64,000 nt of DNA from Actinomadura madurae (GTDB taxonomy: Bacteria; Actinomycetota; Actinomycetes; Streptosporangiales; Streptosporangiaceae), in assembly GCF_900115095.1 (NCBI RefSeq), contig NZ_FOVH01000006.1:310001-374000 (forward strand), written 5' to 3'. This document shows, one piece after another, positions 50,870-58,829 of the stretch (positions are counted from its first letter, which is position 1; every line of letters begins with the position of its first letter). The translations under genes were made by a program, and so were the position numbers. The notes below the pieces were generated by a model. It did not search any database, was not told the DNA's origin, and saw only the letters and a list, made by a program, of their open reading frames with translations.

Positions 50870-51587
50870 CCGGGTCGCCGCCGAGGTAGGCGGCCCTCAC
50901 CCGGTCGTCCCGCGCGAGCTCCGACGCCGGGCCGGAGAGGACGATCCGGCCCGTCTCCAGGACGTAGGCCCGGTCGGCGAGCCGGAGCGTCTGGTGGGCG
51001 TTCTGCTCCACGATCAGGATCGTGGTGCCCTGGTCGCGGATCTCCCGGACGACCCGGAGCACCTGCTGCGCCGTCTGCGGCGCGAGCCCCATCGTCGGCT
51101 CGTCCAGGGCGAGGAGCCGGGGCCGCAGCATCAGCGCCCGGCCGATCGCGAGCATCTGCTGCTCCCCGCCCGACAGCAGCCCGGCGAGCTGCCCGCGCCG
51201 CTCGCCGAGGCGCGGGAACATCGCGTAGACCTCCTCCCGGCGGGCCGCGACGGCGGCCTTGTCGCGGCGCCGCAGGTACCCGCCGAGCAGCAGGTTCTCG
51301 GCGACGCTCAGCGCCGGGAACACCCGCCGCCCCTCCGGGACGTGCCCGAGCCCGGCCTCGACGACCCGGTGCGCGGCGAGCCGGGTGATGTCGCGGCCGT
51401 CGAACTCCATCCGCCCGGACCGGGCCCGGTGCAGGCCGGTGAGCGTCCGGAGCGCGGTGGTCTTGCCGGCGCCGTTGCTGCCGAGCAGCGCGACGATCTC
51501 CCCCTCCCCGACCTCGAACGAGATCCCGGCCAGCGCCTCGACCTGCCCGTACCGGCTGTGCAGGTCCTCCACGGCCAGCAGCGTCAC
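50853..51587 (-). CDS. livF: ABC transporter ATP-binding protein LivF type
   Basis: A 244-residue ATPase: Walker A GSNGAGKTT (about residue 37), signature LSGGEQQMLAIGRAL, Walker B LLALDEP, H-loop EQNAHQ. LivF-specific features include LLGGYLRR and LGHVPEGRRVFPALSVAENL. Last gene of a four-gene importer operon; GTG 51587 is coupled to the permease-ATPase fusion. Likely for branched-chain or other amino acids or small amides. Confidence 0.93.
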   Translation of the reverse strand: MTLLAVEDLHSRYGQVEALAGISFEVGEGEIVALLGSNGAGKTTALRTLTGLHRARSGRMEFDGRDITRLAAHRVVEAGLGHVPEGRRVFPALSVAENLLLGGYLRRRDKAAVAARREEVYAMFPRLGERRGQLAGLLSGGEQQMLAIGRALMLRPRLLALDEPTMGLAPQTAQQVLRVVREIRDQGTTILIVEQNAHQTLRLADRAYVLETGRIVLSGPASELARDDRVRAAYLGGDPVIETT

Positions 51588-53362
51588 CGCAGCACCTCCG
51601 TGACGAGGTCGGTCTCCGGGTCGTCCGGCACGCCGAGGTAGGCGGCGATCACCCGCTGGTCCTCCCGGATCTCGGCGGGCGGCCCGACGGCGATCGTCCG
51701 CCCGTACTCCAGCACGGTCACCCGGTCGGAGATCGACATGACCAGGGCGACGTCGTGCTCGATCAGCACCACGGCGGTGCCGAGCGCGCTGATGCGGGAG
51801 ATCAGCTCCATCAGCGCCCGCTTCTCGGTCGGGTTCGCGCCCGCCGCGGGCTCGTCCAGCAGCAGCACCCGCGGGTCGCCCGCGAGCGCCCGCGCGATCT
51901 CCAGCCGGCGCCGGTCGCCGTAGGGCAGCCCGCCCGCCGGGCGGTCCGCGGCGTCCAGCAGCCCGGTGAAGTCCAGGCAGCGGCGGACGGTGTCGAGGTC
52001 GGCCCGCGACAGCGGCCGCAGCAGGCCGCGGTCCCGGGCGAACCGGCCGATCAGTACGTTCTCCGCCACGGTCATCTCGTCGAACAGCCGGATGCTCTGG
52101 AACGTGCGGGCCAGCCCGGCGGCGGCCACGCGGTGCGGCGCGAGGCCCCGGACGCTCCGCCCGCCGAGCACGACCGTTCCGGCCGACGGCGCGAGCATCC
52201 CCGTAATGCAGTTGAACGCGGTCGTCTTCCCCGCGCCGTTCGGGCCGATCACGCTCACCACCTGCCCGGCGCCGGCGCGCAGCGCGAACCCGTCCACGGC
52301 CGTGACGCCGCCGAAGGTCCGGGACAGGCCGTCCACCTCCAGCAGCGTGCCCGCCGCGGCCGGGAGGTCCGGCGCGGGCCCCGGCTCGGCGGGCAGCCGG
52401 AAGCGGCGCGGCCGGTACGGCCACACCCCCTGCGGGCGCAGGATCACGATCAGGATGAGCAGCAGCGCGAAGAACAGGCCCCGGTACTCCTGGACGGTCC
52501 GCAGCACCTCCGGCAGCGCGACGATCACGACGGCGCCGATCATCACGCCGGGCCGGCTGCCCATCCCGCCGATGATCACCACGAGCAGGATCATCAGCGA
52601 GGTGAGGAAGGTGAAGCTGGACGGGTCGACGGTGCCGAGCTGCGCGGCGTTCAGCGGCCCCGCGACCGCCCCGGTCACCGCGCCGAGCACGTAGGCGAGC
52701 AGCTTCACCCGCCGGGCCGGCACGCCGACCGCCTCGGCGGCGGTGTCGTCGGCCCGGATGGCCCGCCAGGCGTAGGCCAGCCGCGACCGCGCCAGCAGCG
52801 CCGTCGCGGCGAGGACGACGGTGAAGAAGGCGAGCGCCAGGTAGAAGAAGTCCCGGGGCGTGACGATCTCGCGCCCGCCGACCGTCACCGGCGGGATCCC
52901 GGTGAGGCCGTTCGGCCCGCCGGTCACCTCCAGGTTCACCACCGTGATCCGGATGATCTCGCCGAAGCCGAGCGTGACGATCGCGAGGTAGTCGCTGCGC
53001 AGCCGCAGCGTCGGGTACCCGATGACCACGCCGGCCACCGCGGCGGCGGCGACCGCCGCCGGCAGCGTGACCCAGAAGCCCCACTCCAGTTCCAGCATCA
53101 GCAGGCCGGAGGTGTACGCCCCGATCGCGAAGAACGCCGCGAACCCGAGGTCCAGCAGGCCCGCGTAGCCGACGACGATGTTGATGCCGAGCCCGAGGAT
53201 CGCGTAGATCAGGATCGTGCCGGCGACGGTCAGCGCGTAGTCGTCGAGGGTCCCGCCCGCCACCAGCGCCGCCGCGATCAGCAGCGGCCAGCCGCCGTAC
53301 CGGACCGCGGCCTCCGCGCCCGCCGGCCGCGCCGCGAGGGACGCCCGGACCCGGGCCCTCAC
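51584..53362 (-). CDS. Fused ABC permease-ATPase (LivM-LivG)
   Basis: A 592-residue fusion. Residues 1 to about 320 are the LivM-type inner membrane permease with about nine spans (LGLGINIVVGYAGLLDLGFAAFFAIGAY). From about 345 it is LivG: Walker A GPNGAGKTTAFNCI, VGLARTFQSIRLF-like ARTFQSIRLFDEMTVAEN, LPYGDRRRLEIARAL signature and VLLLDEPAAGANP Walker B. Fusions of these two subunits are known in actinomycetes. GTG 53362 overlaps the livH stop. Confidence 0.92.
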   Translation of the reverse strand: MRARVRASLAARPAGAEAAVRYGGWPLLIAAALVAGGTLDDYALTVAGTILIYAILGLGINIVVGYAGLLDLGFAAFFAIGAYTSGLLMLELEWGFWVTLPAAVAAAAVAGVVIGYPTLRLRSDYLAIVTLGFGEIIRITVVNLEVTGGPNGLTGIPPVTVGGREIVTPRDFFYLALAFFTVVLAATALLARSRLAYAWRAIRADDTAAEAVGVPARRVKLLAYVLGAVTGAVAGPLNAAQLGTVDPSSFTFLTSLMILLVVIIGGMGSRPGVMIGAVVIVALPEVLRTVQEYRGLFFALLLILIVILRPQGVWPYRPRRFRLPAEPGPAPDLPAAAGTLLEVDGLSRTFGGVTAVDGFALRAGAGQVVSVIGPNGAGKTTAFNCITGMLAPSAGTVVLGGRSVRGLAPHRVAAAGLARTFQSIRLFDEMTVAENVLIGRFARDRGLLRPLSRADLDTVRRCLDFTGLLDAADRPAGGLPYGDRRRLEIARALAGDPRVLLLDEPAAGANPTEKRALMELISRISALGTAVVLIEHDVALVMSISDRVTVLEYGRTIAVGPPAEIREDQRVIAAYLGVPDDPETDLVTEVLR

Positions 53363-54258
53363 GCGCGCTCCACGACGCGCTCGCCGAACAGGCCGGTGGG
53401 TCTCAGCGCCAGTACGGCGATCAGCAGCCCGAAGATGATGACGTCCGTCCAGCGGGACGAGACGTACCCGGCGGAGAACGACTGGACGAGGCCGATGGCC
53501 ACGCCCGCGACCATCGTCCCCGGCAGGTTCCCGATGCCGCCGAGGACCGCCGCGGTGAAGGCCCGCAGCCCGATGAGGAAGCCCATGCCGAAGCTGATCT
53601 GCACGTAGTACAGCCCGTACATGACCCCGGCCGCGCCGGCGAGCAGCGAGCCGATGAAGAACGTCGTGAGGATCAGCCGCTCGACGTTGATGCCCTGCAG
53701 CCGGGCGGCGTCGCGGTCCATCGCGAGGGCGCGCATCGCGGTCCCGGTCACGGTGCGGGTGACGAACAGCCACAGCGCCGCCATCAGCGCCACCGACAGC
53801 ACGACCAGCGCGAGCTGGCCCCAGGTGACGCGGACGGCGCCGCTGAAGATCCGGCCGCCGTCCAGCGCGTGCGGGTAGGACTTGAACCGGGCGTCGGTGA
53901 GCACCTTCACGCCCTCCTCCAGCGCCAGCGAGACCCCGATCGCCGCGATGAGCAGGGCCAGCCGCGGGGACGCCAGCAGCGGGACGTAGGCGGCCCTGGC
54001 GATCCCGGTGCCGATCACGCCGGTGGTGAGGGCGCCGATCACCACCGCGGCGACGATGGCGGGCAGCGCCATCCCGCCGGTCGCGCCGAGCGTGGTCAGC
54101 GTCCCGAACCCGGCGAACGCCCCGATCATGAACACGTCGCCGTGCGCGAAGTTGATCAGCCGGACCACCCCGTAGATCATCGAGTAGCCCAGCGCGATGA
54201 GGGCGAGGAAGGCCCCGATCGTCAGGCCGTTCACCAGGTACTGGACGAACTCGCTCAT
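53359..54258 (-). CDS. livH: ABC transporter permease LivH type
   Basis: A 299-residue membrane protein with about eight hydrophobic spans; the LivH signature is YLVNGLTIGAFLALIALGYSMIYGVVRLINFAHGD at the N-terminus and GGIGNLPGTMVAGVAIG near the end. Starts 24 bases after the substrate-binding protein gene and is coupled to the fused LivM-LivG gene. Confidence 0.93.
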   Translation of the reverse strand: MSEFVQYLVNGLTIGAFLALIALGYSMIYGVVRLINFAHGDVFMIGAFAGFGTLTTLGATGGMALPAIVAAVVIGALTTGVIGTGIARAAYVPLLASPRLALLIAAIGVSLALEEGVKVLTDARFKSYPHALDGGRIFSGAVRVTWGQLALVVLSVALMAALWLFVTRTVTGTAMRALAMDRDAARLQGINVERLILTTFFIGSLLAGAAGVMYGLYYVQISFGMGFLIGLRAFTAAVLGGIGNLPGTMVAGVAIGLVQSFSAGYVSSRWTDVIIFGLLIAVLALRPTGLFGERVVERA

Positions 54259-54282
54259 GGAACCCCGTTCGGCTGCGCCCGG

Positions 54283-55488
54283 TCAGGAGGCCTTGGCGTC
54301 CACCCAGGTGGAGCCGCTCTGGTCGAGTTTCTTGTAGGCGGTGAACCCTCCGTCCTTGACCTGAACGGTGATGTAGAGGGGGTCGGTCCGGTCGCCCTTG
54401 TCGTCGAACGTGATGGGCCCGGTGATGCCCGGGAAGTCCTTGATCTTGTGGAGGGCCTCGGTGATGGCGGTGCCCTTGGTCGAGCCGGCGTCGTCGATGG
54501 CCTTCGCGACGACCTTGACCGCGTCGTACTCGTACACCGAGAACGGCCCGGGGTCGGCGTTGTTGGCCGACTTGTACGCCGAGACGAACGTCGCGGCGGC
54601 CGGCAGGTCCTTGGCCAGCGGCGCGGTCGTGGCGATGTAGCCGTCGGCCGCCGAGCCGGCGGTCTTCAGGACGGTCGAGTCGGTCGTCGCGTCCCCGCCC
54701 ATCAGCGTGAACGTGAGCCCGAGCTGCTTGCGCTGCTTCATCAGCAGGCCCGCCTCGGCGAAGTAGCCGGTGAAGTACAGCACGTCCGGTTTGGTGGAGG
54801 CGACCTTCGTCAGGACCGGGCTGTAGTCGGACTGGCCGGGCTGCAGCGCGTCCTCGTAGACCACCTGTGCGCCCGCCTGCTTGACCGAGTTCGCCGCCGC
54901 GTCCGCGAGGCCCTTGGCGTAGGTCGTGTTGTCGTGCAGCAGCGCGACCCGCTTCGCGCCGAGGGGCCCGGTCATGAACTTGGCCGCCACGAGGCCCTGG
55001 TTGTCGTCCCGCCCGCAGGTGCGGAAGACCTTGCCCTTGCCGGAGTCCGTCAGCGACGGGTTGGTGGAGGCGTCCATCACGAACGGGACGTTGCGCCTGC
55101 CGTAGATCGGGATCGCGGGCACCGCGGCGCCGGAGCAGTAGCCGCCCGCCACCGCGACGACGCCGCTGTTGAGCAGCTTCTGCGCGGCCTGCGCGCCCTG
55201 CTGGGCGCTGCACTGGTCGTCGGCCTCGACGATCTCGATCTTCCGGCCGTCCACCCCGCCGGCCTTGTTGATCTCGTCGGCGGCGACCTTGGCGGCGGCG
55301 AGGATGTCCTGGCCGGCCGAGGCGGAGTCGCCGCTCAGCGGCGCCGGCACGCCGATCTTGATCGCGCCGTCGTCGCCGGAGTCGCCCGAGCCGCAGGACG
55401 CGGCGAGCGGGGCGAGCAGCAGCCCGGCGCCGGCGGTGGCGATGAGGCGGAACCGGCGTCCGCGGTCCCGCGGGGTCAGCAGGGTCAT
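54283..55488 (-). CDS. ABC substrate-binding lipoprotein, branched-chain amino-acid type (LivK-like)
   Basis: A 401-residue precursor with a basic N-terminus, hydrophobic stretch and lipobox LAAS-C, so it is a membrane-anchored extracytoplasmic lipoprotein. The mature part is a type I periplasmic binding fold: KIGVPAPLSGDSASAGQDIL, INKAGGVDGRKIEIVEADDQ, and GPFSVYEYDAVKVVAKAIDDAG. ATG 55488 has GGAGAGG upstream. First gene of the importer operon and divergent from the ornithine cyclodeaminase gene, so it could bring in a substrate of the next locus such as hydroxyproline; this is inference. Confidence 0.92.
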   Translation of the reverse strand: MTLLTPRDRGRRFRLIATAGAGLLLAPLAASCGSGDSGDDGAIKIGVPAPLSGDSASAGQDILAAAKVAADEINKAGGVDGRKIEIVEADDQCSAQQGAQAAQKLLNSGVVAVAGGYCSGAAVPAIPIYGRRNVPFVMDASTNPSLTDSGKGKVFRTCGRDDNQGLVAAKFMTGPLGAKRVALLHDNTTYAKGLADAAANSVKQAGAQVVYEDALQPGQSDYSPVLTKVASTKPDVLYFTGYFAEAGLLMKQRKQLGLTFTLMGGDATTDSTVLKTAGSAADGYIATTAPLAKDLPAAATFVSAYKSANNADPGPFSVYEYDAVKVVAKAIDDAGSTKGTAITEALHKIKDFPGITGPITFDDKGDRTDPLYITVQVKDGGFTAYKKLDQSGSTWVDAKAS

Positions 55489-55557
55489 CGGCGCCTCTCC
55501 GTCACTCGCGGCCAGGGATGGTGAAAGCGTGAAACGTCCAGGCACGGGCGTCGAGAC

Positions 55558-55604
55558 GGGCAAGCATGCGATCTCATGTAGTGATCGGTAAGCACCGCTT
55601 GCCC
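55558..55604. promoter_or_regulatory. Long-armed inverted repeat in the Liv/cyclodeaminase divergent region
   Basis: GGGCAAGC (55558-55565) and GCTTGCCC (55597-55604) form a perfect eight-base inverted repeat with a 31-base spacer, in the 160-base gap between two divergent genes. Could be a shared operator or an RNA hairpin. Confidence 0.4.
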
Positions 55605-55648
55605 TTTCGGCCTCGACAGCGCGGCGGCGCGGTCGCGAGGATCTCCCC

Positions 55649-56626
55649 ATGGCCGGTGTCCTGCTGCTTTCCGCCGCCGACGTGGCCGCGGTGTTCGACC
55701 TGCCCGCCGCGATCGCCTCGCAGCGGGCCGCGTTCGCCGCGCTCGGCCGCGGGGAGGCGCGGCTCGCGCCCCGCGTGCTGCTGGACGGGCCGGACGGCGA
55801 GGTCGCGTTCAGCTACGTCTCCCGGCTGCCCGGCACCGGCGCCGTCGCCAAGTTCGGCAGCGTCACCCCGGGGAACGCGGCGCGCGGCCTGCCGACGGTG
55901 GCCGCGCTCGTCACCGTCCAGGACCCGGTGGACGGCCGGCCCGTCGCGGTCATCGAGGGGGAGGCCGTGACGACGCTGCGCACGTCCGCGGCGAGCGCGG
56001 TGGCGGCCGGGCACCTCGCGGCGCCGGACGCGTCCCGGCTCGCGGTGATCGGCTGCGGCGTCCAGGGCCGCGCGCACGTCCGGGCGATGGCGGCGGTCCG
56101 CCCCCTCGGCCGGGTCACGATGACCTGCCGCCATCCGGACACCTGCACCGCCGCCGCCGACCTCGCCGCCGAGCTGGAGCTGCCGGTCGAGACGGCGGCG
56201 TCCGCCCGCGCCGCCGTCGAGGACGCGCAGATCGTCGTCACCGCGACCACCAGCGCCGAACCGGTCGTCTCGGGTGCGTGGCTCCGCCCCGGCTGCACGG
56301 TCGTCAGCGTGGGCTCCTTCGCGCCGGACCGGACGGAGGTGGACGGCGAGACACTCACCCGCGCCGCGTCCGTCGTGGTGGACGACGTGCCGACCGCGCT
56401 GGAGCACGCCGGCCCCGTGGTGGCCGCCGTCCGCGACGGCCTGCTGGACCCGGGCGCCGTGCGCCCGCTCGGCCCGGTCGTCGCCGGCCTCGCCACCGGG
56501 CGCGCGTCCGCCGCCGACATCGTCTTCTACAACAGCGTCGGCGTCGGGGTGCAGGACACGGCGGCGGCCTCCGTCATCGTGGCACGCGCCCGCGAGGCCG
56601 GGGTCGGGAGGCTGGTGGACCTCTGA
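55649..56626 (+). CDS. Ornithine cyclodeaminase/mu-crystallin family protein
   Basis: A 325-residue NAD(P)-binding protein of the OCD family. Substrate-site motifs AVKFGS-like AVAKFGSVTPGN and the cofactor loop VIGCGVQGRAHVRAM (about residue 135) are intact. Family members deaminate ornithine to proline or reduce delta-1-pyrroline-2-carboxylate, the latter common in 3-hydroxyproline use. Adjacent to a hydroxyproline catabolic locus on the same strand, the reductase role is more likely. It is 80 bases before the XRE-cupin regulator. Confidence 0.88.
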   Translation: MAGVLLLSAADVAAVFDLPAAIASQRAAFAALGRGEARLAPRVLLDGPDGEVAFSYVSRLPGTGAVAKFGSVTPGNAARGLPTVAALVTVQDPVDGRPVAVIEGEAVTTLRTSAASAVAAGHLAAPDASRLAVIGCGVQGRAHVRAMAAVRPLGRVTMTCRHPDTCTAAADLAAELELPVETAASARAAVEDAQIVVTATTSAEPVVSGAWLRPGCTVVSVGSFAPDRTEVDGETLTRAASVVVDDVPTALEHAGPVVAAVRDGLLDPGAVRPLGPVVAGLATGRASAADIVFYNSVGVGVQDTAAASVIVARAREAGVGRLVDL

Positions 56627-56655
56627 GCCCGGCCGAGCCCCACCCGGTACACTGA

Positions 56656-56675
56656 CCGTTCGATAGAGCGAACGG
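56656..56675. promoter_or_regulatory. Operator CGTTCG-N6-CGAACG before the XRE-cupin regulator
   Basis: CCGTTCG (56656-56662) and CGAACGG (56669-56675) are a perfect inverted repeat with spacer ATAGAG. It sits just after a TACACT -10-like element (56648-56653) and 31 bases before the regulator's GTG. The same core and spacing recur at 57375-57392, so this is a probable autoregulatory site. Confidence 0.8.
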
Positions 56676-56706
56676 CTGGACAGGTGACGGGACGGGGGCG
56701 GCGAGC

Positions 56707-57318
56707 GTGGACGCGTCAGGGGACTCGGTGCGGGACGTGCTGGCCGGCAACCTGCGCCGCGCGCGGCTCCACCTCGGCCTGTCGCTGTCGGAGCTGTCCC
56801 GCCGGTCGAGGATCGGCAAGGCCACGCTGTCCCAGCTGGAGGCGGGAGCGGGGAACCCCACCATCGAGACGGTGTTCAGCCTGTCCCGCGCGCTGGAGGT
56901 GCCCATCTCCGACCTGCTCGACCACCGGGGGCCGTCCGGGCTCACCGTGGTCCGCGCGGCCGAGGTGGAGCCGCTGAGCGGCGAGGGCGTCGACCTGCGG
57001 CCGCTGCGGGGCATCGAGTCCGGCGGCGCCATGGTCGAGGTGTACGACCAGGTCGTCCGGGCCGGCCGCCGCCAGGACTCGCTCGGCCACGTCGGGGTCG
57101 AGCACACGATCGTGCAGGCCGGGCGCCTCGCCGTCCGGGTGGACGACCGCGACGTGGAGCTCGGGCCGGGCGACTACGTCTGCTTCGACGCGCGGCTGCC
57201 GCACCGCTACACGGCCGCCGAGGGGACCGTCCGCTCCGTGCTCCTCCTGGAGTACAGCGCCGACCAGCGGCTTCACGCGTCCCCGGCCGCTCCGTCGCAT
57301 CTGGTCGAGACCCCCTGA
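56707..57318 (+). CDS. XRE-family regulator with C-terminal cupin
   Basis: A 203-residue regulator. Residues about 10-65 are a helix-turn-helix (LRRARLHLGLSLSELSRRSRIGKATLSQLEAG), and residues about 115-185 a cupin with GPGDYVCFDARLPHRYTA as metal/ligand strand. GTG 56707 is the start. Flanked by two copies of an inverted repeat, one before its own gene and one before the downstream dehydrogenase operon, so it most likely represses both and is relieved by the substrate or an intermediate. Confidence 0.92.
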   Translation: MDASGDSVRDVLAGNLRRARLHLGLSLSELSRRSRIGKATLSQLEAGAGNPTIETVFSLSRALEVPISDLLDHRGPSGLTVVRAAEVEPLSGEGVDLRPLRGIESGGAMVEVYDQVVRAGRRQDSLGHVGVEHTIVQAGRLAVRVDDRDVELGPGDYVCFDARLPHRYTAAEGTVRSVLLLEYSADQRLHASPAAPSHLVETP

Positions 57319-57338
57319 CACCGGCCGCCGCACCCTCG

Positions 57339-57368
57339 TTGACAGCGCGCGCGGGGCCCGCTTACGCT
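57339..57368 (+). promoter_or_regulatory. Promoter of the hydroxyproline operon
   Basis: TTGACA (57339-57344) and TACGCT (57363-57368) are 18 bases apart, a good sigma-70 promoter. The operator copy at 57373-57394 begins four bases after the -10, covering the predicted start of transcription. Confidence 0.7.
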
Positions 57369-57372
57369 CGAA

Positions 57373-57394
57373 ATCGTTCGGTTTAGCGAACGAT
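57373..57394. promoter_or_regulatory. Operator CGTTCG-N6-CGAACG before the hydroxyproline operon
   Basis: ATCGTTCG (57373-57380) and CGAACGAT (57387-57394) form a perfect eight-base inverted repeat around GTTTAG. The core matches the copy at 56657-56674 in sequence and spacer length. Located on the expected transcription start, it fits repression by the XRE-cupin protein. Confidence 0.82.
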
Positions 57395-57408
57395 TGGCGG
57401 GCGGTCGC

Positions 57409-58566
57409 ATGCGGGTCGTGGTGCTGGGCGCCGGGATCGTCGGCGCGGCCTGCGCCCGCGAGCTGGCCCTGGCGGGCTGCGCGGTCGTCGTCGCCGACCG
57501 CGGCGGGCCCGCGGCCGGGACGACCGCCCACGGCGAGGGCAACGTCCTGGTCTCGGACAAGGGGCCCGGCCCCGAGCTGGAGCTGGCGAAGCTGTCGCGG
57601 GAGCTGTGGCCCGCCGTCCTGGACGGCGCCCCCGGCGCGGCCGGCGCCGAATGGGACGCCAAGGGCGGCATCGTCGTCGCCACCACCTCCGCCGGGGCGG
57701 ACACCCTGGCGGAGTTCGCCGGCGCCCAGCGCGCGGCGGGGGTCACCGCGGAGGACCTGGACGCCGCGGCCCTCGCCGCCGCCGAGCCCCACCTCACCAG
57801 GGACGTCACCGGGGCCGTCCACTACCCCCAGGACGCCCAGGTCCAGCCCGCCGGGGCGGCGACCGCGCTGCTGGCCGCCGCGGCGCGCGCCGGGGCCGCC
57901 GTGCGCACCGGATGCGAGGTGCTCGGCGCGGTCCGGCGCGGCGGCCGCCTCACCGGGGTGCGGACCACCGGCGGGACGATCGAGGGCGACGCCTTCGTCA
58001 ACGCCGCCGGGCCGTGGTCGGGCCGGGTCGCCGCGCGGCTCGGCGTCCGCCTCGGGGTCGCGCCGCGCCGCGGCGAGGTCCTGGTCACCGCGCCGATGCC
58101 GCCGACCGTCTTCCACAAGGTCTACGACGCCGGCTACGTGGGCGCGGTCGGGAGCGGGGCCGGGGATCTGCAGGCGTCCGCCGTCGTCGAGTCGACCCGG
58201 GCGGGGACGATCCTGCTCGGCTCCTCGCGCCGCCGCGTCGGGTTCGACGACCGGATGCGCCCCGAGGTGCTGTCGGTCATCGCCGCCAAGGCCCTGCGGC
58301 TGTTCCCGTCGCTGGCCGGCGTGCCGGTCATGCGCGCCTACGGCGGGTTCCGCCCGTACGTCTCCGACCACCTGCCCGTCATCGGGGCCGACCCGCACCT
58401 GGACGGCCTCTGGCACGCGACCGGGCACGAGGGCGCCGGGGTCGGGCTGTCCACCGGCACCGCCGCCGTCCTGCGCGACCTGATGCTCGGCCGCGGGCCG
58501 GCCGTCGACGCGGAGCCGTTCCGCGCCGCCCGGCCCGCCGTCCAGTGCGAGGACGATCCCGTATGA
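57409..58566 (+). CDS. D-hydroxyproline dehydrogenase, FAD catalytic (beta) subunit, DadA-like
   Basis: A 385-residue DAO-family flavoprotein with VVVLGAGIVGAACARELALAG at the N-terminus, GTTAHGEGNVLVSDKGPGPELELA in the flavin loop, and GFRPYVSDHLPVIG and TGHEGAGVGLSTGTA near the end. This type is the catalytic subunit of the heteromeric D-hydroxyproline (and D-amino acid) dehydrogenases, oxidising cis-4-hydroxy-D-proline to pyrroline-4-hydroxy-2-carboxylate. Start ATG 57409 (TTG 57394 possible). ATGA overlap with the ferredoxin-like gene. First gene of the operon. Confidence 0.88.
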   Translation: MRVVVLGAGIVGAACARELALAGCAVVVADRGGPAAGTTAHGEGNVLVSDKGPGPELELAKLSRELWPAVLDGAPGAAGAEWDAKGGIVVATTSAGADTLAEFAGAQRAAGVTAEDLDAAALAAAEPHLTRDVTGAVHYPQDAQVQPAGAATALLAAAARAGAAVRTGCEVLGAVRRGGRLTGVRTTGGTIEGDAFVNAAGPWSGRVAARLGVRLGVAPRRGEVLVTAPMPPTVFHKVYDAGYVGAVGSGAGDLQASAVVESTRAGTILLGSSRRRVGFDDRMRPEVLSVIAAKALRLFPSLAGVPVMRAYGGFRPYVSDHLPVIGADPHLDGLWHATGHEGAGVGLSTGTAAVLRDLMLGRGPAVDAEPFRAARPAVQCEDDPV

Positions 58567-58829
58567 GCCCGCTGCGCATCACCGTGGACGGGGAGACCCT
58601 CGCCGGCAGGGAGGGGCAGACGATCGCCGGCGTGCTGCTGGCCTCCGGCCGCCGGTCCTGGCGGCGGAGCCCGTCCGGCACACCGCGCGGCGTGTTCTGC
58701 GGGATCGGCGTGTGCTTCGACTGCCTGGTGACCGTGAACGGGGTCCGGGACGTGCGGGCCTGCCTGCGCCGCGCCCGCGACGGCGACGCGGTCACCACCC
58801 AGTCCCGCGCGGGGGAGGGCGGCCGATGA
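58563..58829 (+). CDS. 2Fe-2S ferredoxin-like subunit of hydroxyproline dehydrogenase
   Basis: An 88-residue protein like the gamma or small subunit of hydrogen cyanide synthase/opine oxidase/hydroxyproline dehydrogenases. The plant-type cluster is seen as FCGIGVCFDCLVTVNG with a fourth Cys in VRACL. It overlaps both neighbours by four bases (ATGA twice), so the three subunits are translated together. It is too short for an independent ferredoxin reductase and fits an electron-relay subunit. Confidence 0.87.
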   Translation: MSPLRITVDGETLAGREGQTIAGVLLASGRRSWRRSPSGTPRGVFCGIGVCFDCLVTVNGVRDVRACLRRARDGDAVTTQSRAGEGGR

